A DNA stretch of 64,000 nt from Flavobacterium sp. M31R6 (GCF_013284035.1 NZ_CP054141.1:3968001-4032000), one strand, 5' to 3'. Numbered from the stretch's first letter, positions 45,283 through 54,430 are shown. The notes: generated by a model from the sequence alone, not told the origin. Numbers and translations: made by a program.

Positions 45283-45855
45283 TTATTCTTCTATCTGCAA
45301 AGGTTGATTTTCAATTCGCAAAGCACCTGCAGATAATAAATGTTGATTATCAATTTGGTGAGACAACGAAGCTTGCTGACGAATATAAGCCATTTTAATG
45401 GCCGCTATTGCTGCTTCTGTTCCTTTGTTTCCGTGAATACCACCACTTCTGTCAATAGATTGTTGCATAGTATCATCTGTCAATACACAGAAAATAACAG
45501 GAACATCGGTTTGAACATTCAAATCTTTAATCCCTTGAGTTACTCCTTCGCATACAAAATCAAAATGTTTGGTTTGCCCTTGAATCACACATCCAATGGC
45601 AATTACAGCATCTACATTTTGAGTTTGCAACATTTTTTTAGAACCATATATCAACTCAAAACTCCCAGGAACATTCCAACGGATAATGTGATGCGGAGGC
45701 ACTTCATTTTCCAACAAAGCAGTAAGCGCTCCATTATAAAGCCCTTCTGTGATAGTATCATTCCATTCTGAAACAACAATCCCAAAGCGAAAGTCTTTCG
45801 CGTTTGGGACTGTGTTTTTATCGTAATCCGATAAATTTTTATTTACGGTTGCCAT
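45283..45855 (-). CDS. ribH: 6,7-dimethyl-8-ribityllumazine synthase
   Basis: Protein of 190 residues catalysing the penultimate step of riboflavin synthesis. Family blocks are VVSEWNDTITEGLYNGA, NVPGSFELIYG, IAIGCVIQGQTKHFDFVCEGVTQG and GNKGTEAA with the conserved catalytic His region. The enzyme assembles as a 60-subunit shell or as pentamers. It has a short extended C-terminus (about 25 residues) rich in Gln and Ser. The TPR gene lies just upstream on the same strand (77 bases). Confidence 0.96.
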   Translation of the reverse strand: MATVNKNLSDYDKNTVPNAKDFRFGIVVSEWNDTITEGLYNGALTALLENEVPPHHIIRWNVPGSFELIYGSKKMLQTQNVDAVIAIGCVIQGQTKHFDFVCEGVTQGIKDLNVQTDVPVIFCVLTDDTMQQSIDRSGGIHGNKGTEAAIAAIKMAYIRQQASLSHQIDNQHLLSAGALRIENQPLQIEE

Positions 45856-45932
45856 TTAATTTTAGAATTTAGATTTCAGATATTAAAGATAGAGTTTTGT
45901 AATCAAAAATCAAACAATCTTAAATCTTTCTA

Positions 45933-46709
45933 TTATTGTGCTAAACCTATCAAACCATCCACTGTTGCAGCTTCAGGTGCGTTTTCGTAGTTTTCTTTAA
46001 TATCAGTGAAGTATTTCAAAGCATCCGCTTTATTTCCTAATGCCAAAGCAACTTTACCTGCTTTCATCAAGAAACGTGGAGTAGTGAAGTCATTTTTGCT
46101 AGCTTCAACTGCTTTAATATAGTTTTCCAAAGCTTCTTTTGGTTGATTTTTTTGAGAGTAAGCATCTCCGATTGCTCCTTTTGCCAAAGCACTCAACATC
46201 AAATCATTTGAACTGAATTTACCTAAATAAGTAATCGCTTCATCATATTTACCTGTATTCAAGTAAGCAATTCCAGCATAATAGTTAGCCAAGTTTCCAG
46301 CAGCTGTTCCAGAATATTCATCAGCGATTTTTACAAATCCAAATTTACCTTCAGACCCGTTCAATGCCAATTTGTACAATGAATCACTTGCAACACCGTT
46401 AGTCGCTTTTTCAAAGTTAGATTGAGCAACAAACATTTCGTTGGCAGCATCGTCCTCTTTAGGATTAGCGATAAATTTTTGATAAGCAAAATATCCAACA
46501 GTTACCAATGTAATAGCACCAACAACCCCAATTATAATTTTTTGATTCTTAGCAACCCAGTCTTCTGTTTTAGAAGCTGTTTCGTCTAATTTCGAAAAAA
46601 CCTCAGCCGTAGCGCTGTCTTTTTCGTCAATCAATACATTTTCAACTGCATCGTCTTTTACTTCCTTTTCTTTTGGTGTTTTATATCCTCTTTTACTGTA
46701 AGTAGCCAT
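45933..46709 (-). CDS. Tetratricopeptide repeat membrane protein (YfgM-like)
   Basis: Protein of 258 residues. A charged N-terminal cytosolic stretch is followed by one membrane helix (IIIGVVGAITLVTVGYFAY) around residues 59-77, then about five TPR-like helix pairs (EYSGTAAGNLANYYAGIAY, KYDEAITYLGKFS, ALENYIKAVEA, DALKYFTDIKE). It resembles YfgM/PpiD-type proteins that associate with the Sec translocon. It heads a pair with ribH on the minus strand. Confidence 0.8.
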   Translation of the reverse strand: MATYSKRGYKTPKEKEVKDDAVENVLIDEKDSATAEVFSKLDETASKTEDWVAKNQKIIIGVVGAITLVTVGYFAYQKFIANPKEDDAANEMFVAQSNFEKATNGVASDSLYKLALNGSEGKFGFVKIADEYSGTAAGNLANYYAGIAYLNTGKYDEAITYLGKFSSNDLMLSALAKGAIGDAYSQKNQPKEALENYIKAVEASKNDFTTPRFLMKAGKVALALGNKADALKYFTDIKENYENAPEAATVDGLIGLAQ

Positions 46710-47099
46710 TTAAAATTTAATTTAGTGAACGGCAAAAATAAAATTTTTATTCTAATGCACGTAAAAAAAATGAATTTTATATTAAAATTTAGAAAAATAT
46801 TTTTAATCCCTTATTTTTACTGAAAAAACACCCCCTAATATCCGAATAATCAGGGCGTGCCACCAACTAGAAAAAAGGGCTATTCACTTTGTCGTCAGCG
46901 CCCTTTTTCCTAGCTGCTGTCGGGCCATCCGCGCTACTTCGGTAGCTTGCTCCTGTCCCTCACGCAAGCGAACGGTCGTAGTAAAAAAATGAAAACACAA
47001 TTTCCCATCTTTTATATCGATATTTTTCAATAATTTGCACCCTCTTAGAAACCGTCCAAAAAAAGGCTTCAAAGTCAACAATTCCAGCAAGAACTTCAG
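46710..47099. other. Intergenic region between divergent TPR and recF genes
   Basis: 390 bases. Family 2 copy E occupies 46853-46965. The remaining parts are AT-rich, contain no ORF with protein-like composition, and should hold both divergent promoters. TATCGAT and A/T tracts were seen, but no confident -33/-7 pair. Confidence 0.5.
46853..46965 (+). ncRNA. Structured intergenic element, family 2, copy E
   Basis: Same architecture as copy D: GGGCGTGCCACC at the left, CCCTCACGC at the right, GCTGTCGGGCCATCC in the middle, and a UUCG hairpin GCTAC-TTCG-GTAGC (46933-46946). The long hairpin (46865-46880 with 46900-46915, 14 of 16 pairs) differs from copy D in sequence but remains paired, so the stem is kept while the bases change. 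Confidence 0.65.
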
Positions 47100-48179
47100 A
47101 TGTATTTAAAAAAAATATCGTTATTCAATTACAAAAACTTTTCCGAAGCCAATTTCGAATTTGACAGCAAAATAAATTGTTTTGTTGGCAAAAACGGCAT
47201 CGGAAAAACCAATGTACTGGATGCCATCTATCATTTGTCGTATGGAAAAAGTTATTTCAATCCTTTAGCAGTTCAAAACATCAAACACGGCGAAGAGTTT
47301 TTTGTAATTGACGCCGAATTTGAAAAGAACGAAAGAACCGAACAAATTGTCTGCAGTCTCAAAAAAGGCCAAAAAAAAATACTCAAACGCAACGGAAAAG
47401 CCTACGATAAATTCTCAGACCACATCGGGTTCATTCCGTTGGTCATTATTTCGCCAGCCGACAGAGATTTAATTGTAGAAGGAAGCGAAACCCGAAGAAA
47501 GTTTATGGACAGCGTGATTTCCCAATTGGATCCACACTATCTGCAGCAACTCATCCAATATCAAAAAGTAATGAGTCAGCGCAATGCTTTGCTGAAGTAT
47601 TTTGCACTGAACCATACTTATGACAACGATACCTTATCAATATATAATGAACAGCTAACCGAATTTGGCCAATCCATTTTCGAAAAAAGAAAAGCTTTCA
47701 TCGCTGAGTTCATTCCTATTTTCAACTTTCATCATCACAACATAACAGGTTCGCAGGAATCGGTACAATTGATTTATGAAAGCCATTTATTCGAAAATGA
47801 TTTACTGACGCTCTTACAGCAAAGCATCAACAAAGACCGAATGCTGCAATACACCAGCACGGGAATTCATAAAGACGACCTCTCTTTTGAAATCGACAAT
47901 TATCCAATCAAGAAATTTGGTTCACAAGGACAGCAAAAATCATTTTTGATTGCCTTAAAACTTGCACAATTTGAATTCCTAAAAAAACAAAGTGGTGTAA
48001 AACCCATTCTGCTTTTTGACGATATCTTCGATAAATTAGACGAAAATCGAGTGTCTAAAATCATCGAAATGGTCAACAACGACACCTTTGGACAACTTTT
48101 TATATCAGACACACATCCCGAACGCACAGAAGTAATCGTAAAATCGACGCTTCAGAGTTATACTATTTTCAATTTGTAA
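47100..48179 (+). CDS. recF: DNA replication and repair protein RecF
   Basis: Protein of 359 residues, an SMC-like ATPase that loads RecA at single-strand gaps. Walker A GKNGIGKT (30-37), the signature [17 protein letters not shown], and Walker [16 protein letters not shown] are all present, followed by the D-loop region and [11 protein letters not shown]. It lies about 18.6 kb from dnaA rather than in the classical dnaA-dnaN-recF cluster. Repeats occupy the upstream gap. Confidence 0.96.
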   Translation: MYLKKISLFNYKNFSEANFEFDSKINCFVGKNGIGKTNVLDAIYHLSYGKSYFNPLAVQNIKHGEEFFVIDAEFEKNERTEQIVCSLKKGQKKILKRNGKAYDKFSDHIGFIPLVIISPADRDLIVEGSETRRKFMDSVISQLDPHYLQQLIQYQKVMSQRNALLKYFALNHTYDNDTLSIYNEQLTEFGQSIFEKRKAFIAEFIPIFNFHHHNITGSQESVQLIYESHLFENDLLTLLQQSINKDRMLQYTSTGIHKDDLSFEIDNYPIKKFGSQGQQKSFLIALKLAQFEFLKKQSGVKPILLFDDIFDKLDENRVSKIIEMVNNDTFGQLFISDTHPERTEVIVKSTLQSYTIFNL

Positions 48180-48257
48180 CTTTTATTTAAGATTACTTAA
48201 AGATTCAAAAAAGCAAAAAATGCTTAATTTTACACAAATATTAATACTTACACCCCG

Positions 48258-48956
48258 ATGAAAATTAATCACCTATATTTATTCGTTATCTGTTTTCTGG
48301 TATTTTCCTGCAACGCACAAACATCACCAGCCGTCAAAACCGTTGATGTCGCTTCGTATTCAGAAAAAATAAAAGCAACTCCTAATGCCCAAATCCTAGA
48401 TGTTCGCACACCCGAGGAATATGCAACGGGACATATCGAAAACTCAGACAATGTAAACTGGCTTAGTGATAGTTTTGTTTTAAGAACAGACAAATACGAC
48501 AAAACAAAACCCGTTTTTGTATATTGCAAAAGTGGAGGGAGAAGCATCAAAGCATCCGAAAAATTAGCCGAATTGGGCTTTACAACTGTATACAATCTTG
48601 ATGGAGGAATGCTCAAATGGGAGGCTGCAGGATTAGCAAAACCGGACACAAAAATCATTGGTGTTTGCCCTCAGGAATATGCGGAATTATTAAAATCCGA
48701 CAAGAAAGTGTTAGTGAATTTTTACGCACCTTGGTGTGCTCCCTGCAAAAAAATGGAGCCTTATATCCTAAAAATGCAAAAAGAAATGGCAGACAAAGTT
48801 GTTGTCATACGACTAAATGCCGACGAAAATAAAACTATTATGCAAGAATTGAAAATCAGTGAACTTCCTACGTTAGTATTGTATGAAAATAAAGTAATCA
48901 AATGGCAAAAATCAGGATTCGTTAGTGAAGAAGATTTAAAAAACCAATTGCAATAA
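48258..48956 (+). CDS. Rhodanese-thioredoxin fusion lipoprotein
   Basis: Protein of 232 residues. A lipoprotein signal ends at C18 (LVFSC), so the protein is probably exported and lipid-anchored. Residues about 28-125 are a rhodanese domain with the active-site Cys90 in YCKSGGRS. Residues about 140-232 are a thioredoxin domain with the WCAPC motif at 159-163. Fusion of a sulfur carrier with a redox disulfide domain suggests periplasmic sulfur or thiol exchange. It precedes a DUF2461 gene by eight bases. Confidence 0.9.
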   Translation: MKINHLYLFVICFLVFSCNAQTSPAVKTVDVASYSEKIKATPNAQILDVRTPEEYATGHIENSDNVNWLSDSFVLRTDKYDKTKPVFVYCKSGGRSIKASEKLAELGFTTVYNLDGGMLKWEAAGLAKPDTKIIGVCPQEYAELLKSDKKVLVNFYAPWCAPCKKMEPYILKMQKEMADKVVVIRLNADENKTIMQELKISELPTLVLYENKVIKWQKSGFVSEEDLKNQLQ

Positions 48957-48964
48957 TCCGGCCT

Positions 48965-49636
48965 ATGCTCTCAAAAGACACTTTACAATTTCTCGAAGAT
49001 TTAAAAGCCAACAACAATCGTGATTGGTTCCTTGAAAACAAAAAACGCTATGAAGCCGTAAAGAAAGATTACCATCAATTGGTCGCTTCTTTTCTTGACA
49101 CACTAAAACCACTTGACCCTTCATTGGAAATGTTGGAAGTCAAAAACTGCACCTTTAGAATCAACAGGGACGTCAGGTTTGCCAAAGACAAATCTCCCTA
49201 CAAAACGAATTTAGGTGTTTGGATATCCGCAGGAGCCAAAAATGCAGAAGCCTCAGGATATTATCTACATATAGAAAATGGAAAATGCTTTGTAGGCGGT
49301 GGATTGTATTGCCCACAGCCTGACCAACTCCAAAAAATCAGAAAAGAAATTCACTTTTTCTATGATGATTTACAGGAAATTTTAAGTGACAAAAAGTTTA
49401 AATCCATTTATCAAAATCTGAACAGGGACGAGAATTCGACCTTAAAAAATCCGCCAAAAGGCTACGATAAAGAAGATCCAGCCATTGAATTTTTGAAATT
49501 GAAAAGCTTTACAGCCACTCAACCTTTCGATACAAAACTGGTTACTCAAAAAGATTTCGTGTCCATAATGACAGAAAAAATGCTAGTATTGAAACCTTTC
49601 AATAATTTTATCGACAGAGCTTTATATTCAGAATAA
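48965..49636 (+). CDS. DUF2461 domain-containing protein
   Basis: Protein of 223 residues, the full length of the DUF2461 family. Marks are TLQFLEDLKANNNRDWFLENK, RINRDVRFAKDKSPYKTNLG, SGYYLHIENGKCFVGGGLY and the LKPFNNFIDRA end. It has no signal peptide and is probably cytosolic. It is conserved across many bacteria with no assigned function. It lies eight bases after the rhodanese-thioredoxin gene and 35 before murB, so the three may share a transcript. Confidence 0.88.
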   Translation: MLSKDTLQFLEDLKANNNRDWFLENKKRYEAVKKDYHQLVASFLDTLKPLDPSLEMLEVKNCTFRINRDVRFAKDKSPYKTNLGVWISAGAKNAEASGYYLHIENGKCFVGGGLYCPQPDQLQKIRKEIHFFYDDLQEILSDKKFKSIYQNLNRDENSTLKNPPKGYDKEDPAIEFLKLKSFTATQPFDTKLVTQKDFVSIMTEKMLVLKPFNNFIDRALYSE

Positions 49637-49671
49637 ATCCAAAGGTAAACACTACTTAACTACAATTCTTT

Positions 49672-50685
49672 ATGGAGATTTTAAATAATTTTTCTTTAAA
49701 AAACTACAATACATTTGGCATTGAAGCCAAAGCCGAACAATTTGTTGCCGTTCACAGCGTATCTGAATTGAAATGCATTTTGGAACAAAACAAAAACCAA
49801 AAGAAATTCGTTCTTGGAGGAGGAAGCAATATGCTTTTGACAAAAAATATCGAAGCTCTAGTGATCCATATTGACTTAAAAGGAAAAAAAATACTGAAAG
49901 AAGATGCCGATTATGTTTGGGTAGAAAGTCAAGCAGGTGAAAATTGGCATCAATTTGTGCTTTGGGCAATAGATCAAAACTTTGGCGGGCTCGAAAACAT
50001 GTCTCTCATTCCGGGCAATGTTGGCACAACGCCAGTACAAAACATTGGTGCTTATGGCACTGAAATCAAAGATACTTTTGTTTCCTGCGACGCGATAAAT
50101 ATCGAAAATCAGGAAATAAGAACTTTCACTAAGGAAGAATGTAATTTTGGATACCGGGAAAGTGTTTTCAAAAACGAGGTAAAAGACCAATACATCATTA
50201 CTTCTGTAGTTTTCAAACTCACGAAACAAAATCATAAAATAAATACTTCGTACGGAGATATCACCGCCGAATTAGCAAAAAACAATATTACAACTCCTGG
50301 CTTAAAAGACGTGAGCAATGCGGTAATAGCCATTAGAAAAAGTAAATTACCTGATCCTGCCGAATTAGGAAACAGTGGCAGTTTTTTCAAAAACCCAATA
50401 CTTTTAAAAACTGATTTTGAGAAAATCCATCAAAATTTTCCAGAAATGAGATTCTTTGATATTTCAGAAACAGAAGTTAAAGTCCCTGCAGGTTGGTTGA
50501 TTGAACAAGCCGGTTTGAAAGGAAAACGTTTTGGAGATGCCGGAGTCCATAAAAATCAAGCATTAGTTTTAGTGAATTACGGAGGAGCAACAGGACAAGA
50601 AATTTTGGATGTTTCCAAAACTGTCCAAGACACTGTTTTCAATACATTTGGCATACACATTGAAGCCGAAGTTAATATAATATAG
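49672..50685 (+). CDS. murB: UDP-N-acetylenolpyruvoylglucosamine reductase
   Basis: Protein of 337 residues, the flavoenzyme that reduces the MurA product to UDP-MurNAc. The FAD site includes the VLGGGSNMLLT segment and SLIPGNVGTTPVQNIGAYG. The catalytic Ser sits in GNSGSFFKNP, and the C-terminal PAGWLIEQAGLKG block is that of the type I enzyme (long form, like E. coli MurB). Together with murA at 3.9 kb it gives both first steps of muramic acid synthesis in the window. Confidence 0.96.
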   Translation: MEILNNFSLKNYNTFGIEAKAEQFVAVHSVSELKCILEQNKNQKKFVLGGGSNMLLTKNIEALVIHIDLKGKKILKEDADYVWVESQAGENWHQFVLWAIDQNFGGLENMSLIPGNVGTTPVQNIGAYGTEIKDTFVSCDAINIENQEIRTFTKEECNFGYRESVFKNEVKDQYIITSVVFKLTKQNHKINTSYGDITAELAKNNITTPGLKDVSNAVIAIRKSKLPDPAELGNSGSFFKNPILLKTDFEKIHQNFPEMRFFDISETEVKVPAGWLIEQAGLKGKRFGDAGVHKNQALVLVNYGGATGQEILDVSKTVQDTVFNTFGIHIEAEVNII

Positions 50686-50807
50686 ATTGCAGAATTCAGA
50701 TTGCAGAATTCAGAAAATAGAAAACACAGCTAGCAACACTCAATTAACTATTATCTACTTTCTATCTAAAATCAAAAATCGTTAATCCTCAATCTAAAAT
50801 TACAAAT

Positions 50808-51422
50808 ATGTACATTCCTGATTTATATAAAAATGAAGATAAAGAAGCCATCAGAACCTTTCTAAAAGCAAATGCTTTTGGTATTCTAATCAATCAAACC
50901 AATGGAAAATTATGGGCAACCCATATTCCATTGGAACTGGAAATCAATATAGCAGGAGAAGAAGTTTTAATGGGACATATATCAAAAGAGAACCCGCAGT
51001 GGACAGCATTTGAATCGGATAACCAGGTTTTGGCTGTATTTACAGGGCCTCACTCCTATATTTCTCCATCTTGGTACGATCATGAGAATGTTCCCACTTG
51101 GAATTACACAGCAGTTCATGTTTATGGAAAGATAAAAATCATTGAAGGAGATGCCGTTATTAATTCATTGACCAAATTAGTGGACAAATACGAACAAAAC
51201 TCCAAATGTCCCGTTCGAGTCGCTGATTTATCAAAGAAAACGATGATGCAGACCCGTGGAATTGTAGCTTTTGAAATTAAAATAGAAGAAATACAAGCGC
51301 AAAATAAAATGTCACAAAACCGAGATGACAAAAATTATTCGAATATTATTTCCGAATTAGAAAAAACAGAAAACCCTCAATCTATGGCTGTAGCAAAAGA
51401 AATGGCTAAATATAGAAAGTAA
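50808..51422 (+). CDS. FMN-binding negative transcriptional regulator, PaiB family
   Basis: Protein of 204 residues with a split-barrel flavin-binding fold. The start MYIPDLYKNEDKEAIRTFL and the segments HIPLELE, GHISKENPQW, SYISPSWYDH and VPTWNYTAVHVYG are those of the PaiB family. B. subtilis PaiB represses sporulation and protease genes, but in Bacteroidota the role is unproven and no regulator target is adjacent. Preceded by a gap with simple AATCTAAAATC-type repeats. Confidence 0.85.
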   Translation: MYIPDLYKNEDKEAIRTFLKANAFGILINQTNGKLWATHIPLELEINIAGEEVLMGHISKENPQWTAFESDNQVLAVFTGPHSYISPSWYDHENVPTWNYTAVHVYGKIKIIEGDAVINSLTKLVDKYEQNSKCPVRVADLSKKTMMQTRGIVAFEIKIEEIQAQNKMSQNRDDKNYSNIISELEKTENPQSMAVAKEMAKYRK

Positions 51423-51466
51423 TTACTGATTTTATATTGATAATTGACAATTGCTATTCAGTAAAT

Positions 51467-51612
51467 GTTTCAAAATAAACCATACAACTTCCCTCGTTCT
51501 TTTGCCCTTTTTCTTCGTTAAAAAATCTTTCAATAGCCCTGCTATTCAAATATTTTTTGCCTTGAAAAATACCAAAATAACTTCGTCAAATTTTGCATGC
51601 TTTATTTCAAAA
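51467..51612. repeat. Long imperfect hairpin upstream of the glycosyltransferase
   Basis: The left arm 51467-51537 and right arm 51541-51612 pair imperfectly end to end around the centre AATAGC-CCT-GCTATT. Shared blocks include AATAAA-CAT-CAA and TTAAAAAAT. The frame of the downstream gene is open through it, but the translation shows no protein-like N-terminus, so the hairpin is treated as non-coding. Confidence 0.6.
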
Positions 51613-51620
51613 CCTTTACT

Positions 51621-51628
51621 TACATTTG
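51621..51628 (+). promoter_or_regulatory. Putative -7 box TACATTTG
   Basis: An exact TAnnTTTG match, 30 bases before the glycosyltransferase start at 51658 and downstream of the long hairpin. It supports the choice of the shorter gene start. The nearest upstream TTG is 25 bases away, not 19. Confidence 0.5.
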
Positions 51629-51657
51629 CAATCGTTTTTAAAAGCCAAAAAAATACA

Positions 51658-52767
51658 ATGATGCTAACCTTTACTTTATATTTTTTTATTGCAATAGTTG
51701 TCATTCAACTTTTTTACTATCTAATTGTTTTTGGTAAATTTTCTTTTGCCAGAGCACAGGAAATTGAAGCCAAAAACATTCCAATTTCTGTAATTGTTTG
51801 TGCCAAAAACGAAGAAGAAAACGTTATTAAATACGTCCCTTTATTGGCTGAACAAAATTATCCAGATTTTGAAATCGTTTTGATTGATGATGCTTCCAGA
51901 GATAATACTTTAGAGATTTTTGAAGAATTTGAGAAACAATACCCTAATATTCGCTTGGTTAAAGTAAAAAATAACGAGGCTTTTTGGGGAAATAAAAAAT
52001 ATGCTTTAACGCTAGGTATCAAAGCCGCAAAAAAAGAATATCTGTTATTTACTGATGCTGATTGTTACCCTACTTCCAAAGATTGGATAACAGCTATGAG
52101 CTCCCAGTTTACAAAACAAAGAACCATTGTTTTAGGTTATGGAGGTTATGAAAAAATAGCCAATTCTTTTTTGAACAAAATAATCCGATACGAAACTTTA
52201 CTTACCGCCACGCAATATTTTTCTTGGGCAAAAATGGGTAAGCCTTATATGGGCGTGGGTCGTAATTTAGCCTACAAAAAAGAAGAATTTTTCAATGTAA
52301 ACGGCTTTATCGATCATATCCAAGTACGCTCTGGAGATGATGATTTATTCATCAATCAAGCAGCAGATTCAGACAATACAACAATTGCTTATTCTCCCGA
52401 AAGCTTCACGTATTCAGCTCCAAAAACCACTTTTAAAGATTGGTTTACTCAAAAAAGGAGACATGTTGCCACTGCCAAACATTACAAAGCATTTGACAAA
52501 ATACAACTAGGGGTTTTCTTCAGCTCCCAATTGTTGTTTCTGTTATTACCGATAGTCTTGTTAGCTTTTCAGTTTCAATGGATATTGGTATTAAGCCTTA
52601 TTGGTTCTCGATATTTAATTACTTGGATTGTTATTGGATTTGCCGCAGGAAAATTAAAAGAAAAAGATGTGATGTATTGGTATCCTATTATAGAAATTAT
52701 ACTTATATTCACTCAAATTAATATCTTTATAACCAATATCTTCTCAAAACCTGCGAATTGGAAATAA
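51658..52767 (+). CDS. Membrane glycosyltransferase, family 2
   Basis: Protein of 369 residues. An N-terminal membrane helix is followed by a GT-A domain: ISVIVCAKNEEENV, VLIDDASRDNT and the metal-binding FTDADCYP (DxD-like). The acceptor region has QVRSGDDDLFINQAA and the W-box-like QKRRHVATAKHY. Two C-terminal helices follow. It resembles processive or polysaccharide-synthesis glycosyltransferases, but the sugar is not determinable. The start is taken at ATG 51658 (51661 is equally possible). It overlaps the sigma factor gene by ten bases. Confidence 0.85.
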   Translation: MMLTFTLYFFIAIVVIQLFYYLIVFGKFSFARAQEIEAKNIPISVIVCAKNEEENVIKYVPLLAEQNYPDFEIVLIDDASRDNTLEIFEEFEKQYPNIRLVKVKNNEAFWGNKKYALTLGIKAAKKEYLLFTDADCYPTSKDWITAMSSQFTKQRTIVLGYGGYEKIANSFLNKIIRYETLLTATQYFSWAKMGKPYMGVGRNLAYKKEEFFNVNGFIDHIQVRSGDDDLFINQAADSDNTTIAYSPESFTYSAPKTTFKDWFTQKRRHVATAKHYKAFDKIQLGVFFSSQLLFLLLPIVLLAFQFQWILVLSLIGSRYLITWIVIGFAAGKLKEKDVMYWYPIIEIILIFTQINIFITNIFSKPANWK

Positions 52768-53309
52768 GCAAACAAATAGAAAAAGCGAAAAAAGGAAATC
52801 AAGTTGCCTTTACTTTTCTATTGGATTACTATTGGAATGAGGTGTACGGTTTCATGCTAAAACGCACTGAAAACGAAACCACGGCGGAAGATATTACCAT
52901 TGAAACTTTTTCTAAGGCATTTGACAAAATAGCCACATACAACTCGGAATTTCAATTCAATACTTGGTTGATTTCGATTGCCAAGAATGTTCATATCGAT
53001 TTAATCCGCAAAAAAAAATCAAGCCTTTTTATTGAAATTACAGATGAGCAAGACCAAACGGCCTATAATGTAGCCGACACTACTCCATCAGCTGAAGACG
53101 TTTTAATTACCGAACAAAATCTTTCGCAACTATTACAATTCATCAAAGAATTGAAACCTCATTATCAGGAAGTGATTCAGCTACGTTATTTTCAGGAAAT
53201 GAGTTACCAGGAAATCGCCAATAAAATAGACGAGCCACTAAGCAATGTAAAGATCAAATTACTTCGTGCCAAAAAATTACTTTCTGAAATTATCCAAAAC
53301 AGAAGATAA
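52758..53309 (+). CDS. RNA polymerase sigma factor, ECF type
   Basis: Protein of 183 residues starting at TTG, ten bases inside the glycosyltransferase end. Region 2 reads NQVAFTFLLDYYWNEVYGF and FNTWLISIAKNVHIDLIRKKK; region 4 has HYQEVIQLRYFQEMSYQEIANKI and NVKIKLLRAKKLL. The next ATG would cut into region 2, so the TTG is favoured. No anti-sigma gene follows, which is unusual for ECF sigma factors but common in Bacteroidota groups with a stand-alone sigma. Its regulon cannot be read from sequence. Confidence 0.88.
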   Translation: MEISKQIEKAKKGNQVAFTFLLDYYWNEVYGFMLKRTENETTAEDITIETFSKAFDKIATYNSEFQFNTWLISIAKNVHIDLIRKKKSSLFIEITDEQDQTAYNVADTTPSAEDVLITEQNLSQLLQFIKELKPHYQEVIQLRYFQEMSYQEIANKIDEPLSNVKIKLLRAKKLLSEIIQNRR

Positions 53310-53588
53310 TTTCATCAAAAGATCTTATTAAACAATACTCGGAAAAACACACTCCCCAACTGCATTAGAATCTTTAAAAGTCACTTGCATTAACAGAACT
53401 TAATTTGTTAAATAATCATAGTTATATTCAATAAATATTTTTATATTTACCTTTAACAATATCTATTTAACAATTCTGTTAAAAAATAACCACATTCATA
53501 CATAATAAATTTCCTGTTATTTGCGTTAGAAACTAAAACCACTTTAGCTTATGATTTAATTATTACTTAACCATTAAATCCATGAATT

Positions 53589-54413
53589 ATGTCTAAATCA
53601 AACATCTTCGAAACTAGCTGGATTAACCTTGTATTCGAAAACAGAAACAAAGAGTATGGCGCGTATCATTTACGCCAAGAAAACACCAAGACATCCTTTT
53701 TTGCGCTCTTTATGGGAGTATCACTTTTGACTGCGGCCATTAGTATACCAATGGTTTATAATTATCTAAATCCGGAACATCGGATTCCATCATTAGTCCC
53801 AGACTTACCTCCAGTTGTAGTCGCGGATTTCACCCCTTATGTACCGCCTCAAGCAAAAGTTGAAGAACCTATGCCTCAAGCTAAAAAACCAATTACACAG
53901 AACACCAACACCGATGCACAACTTATAAATCCACAAATCGTTCATCCTGATGCAGCAACCCCAAAGGATATTGCATCCAACATCGATCTAAAAACCAATC
54001 CTAGCGATAACACATCGGGAGTAGCTGGTTCAGGAGTAGGAACAACCCCTTCAACAGGCACAGCTGTTGCAAGCAGCCCCGGCATTACTGAGAACACGAT
54101 CCTAACAAGCAATATGGTTGATAAAATGCCCGAATTTCCGGGCGGAATCAAAAAGTTCTACACTTATGTGGGTAATAATTTTGAAAAACCCGAAATAGAC
54201 AGCGAAAACGCAATCCGAGTAAGTGTTTCTTTTGTTATTGAAAAAGACGGAAGCATGACAGACATAAAAGTTTTAAAAGACCCCGGTTATGGCCTTGGAG
54301 CTGAAGCCATTCGTGTTTTAAAATCTTTAAAAACCAAATGGTCACCAGGCATGTTTGAAGGCAAAGCAGTTAGAACTTCTTATAATTTACCTATCACAAT
54401 TCAACCAAATTAA
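53589..54413 (+). CDS. Energy transducer TonB
   Basis: Protein of 274 residues. A cytosolic start (IFETSWINLVFENRNKEYGAYHLRQ) precedes one membrane helix at about 36-55. A proline-rich periplasmic linker follows (PPQAKVEEPMPQAKKP), then a Ser/Thr/Gly-rich region, and a C-terminal TonB domain with FPGGIKKFY, VSFVIEKDGSMTDIKVLKDPGYGLG and TKWSPGMFEGKAVR. It passes proton-motive energy to outer-membrane receptors. The 279-base gap before it has only AT-rich sequence. Confidence 0.9.
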   Translation: MSKSNIFETSWINLVFENRNKEYGAYHLRQENTKTSFFALFMGVSLLTAAISIPMVYNYLNPEHRIPSLVPDLPPVVVADFTPYVPPQAKVEEPMPQAKKPITQNTNTDAQLINPQIVHPDAATPKDIASNIDLKTNPSDNTSGVAGSGVGTTPSTGTAVASSPGITENTILTSNMVDKMPEFPGGIKKFYTYVGNNFEKPEIDSENAIRVSVSFVIEKDGSMTDIKVLKDPGYGLGAEAIRVLKSLKTKWSPGMFEGKAVRTSYNLPITIQPN

Positions 54414-54430
54414 TTTCACTTATTATAAAA

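Noticed and set aside
46853..46965. Family 2 copy E as a simple terminator
   Set aside because: It lies between divergent genes, has no T run, and shares long conserved strings with copy D, so it is an element, not a terminator.
46884..47090. Small minus-strand open frame of 68 codons upstream of recF
   Set aside because: Its codons cover the UUCG hairpin of family 2 copy E and end at the recF leader. Not a gene.
51451..51657. Upstream extension of the glycosyltransferase reading frame
   Set aside because: The stretch is the long hairpin, and a good -7 box lies between it and the chosen start.
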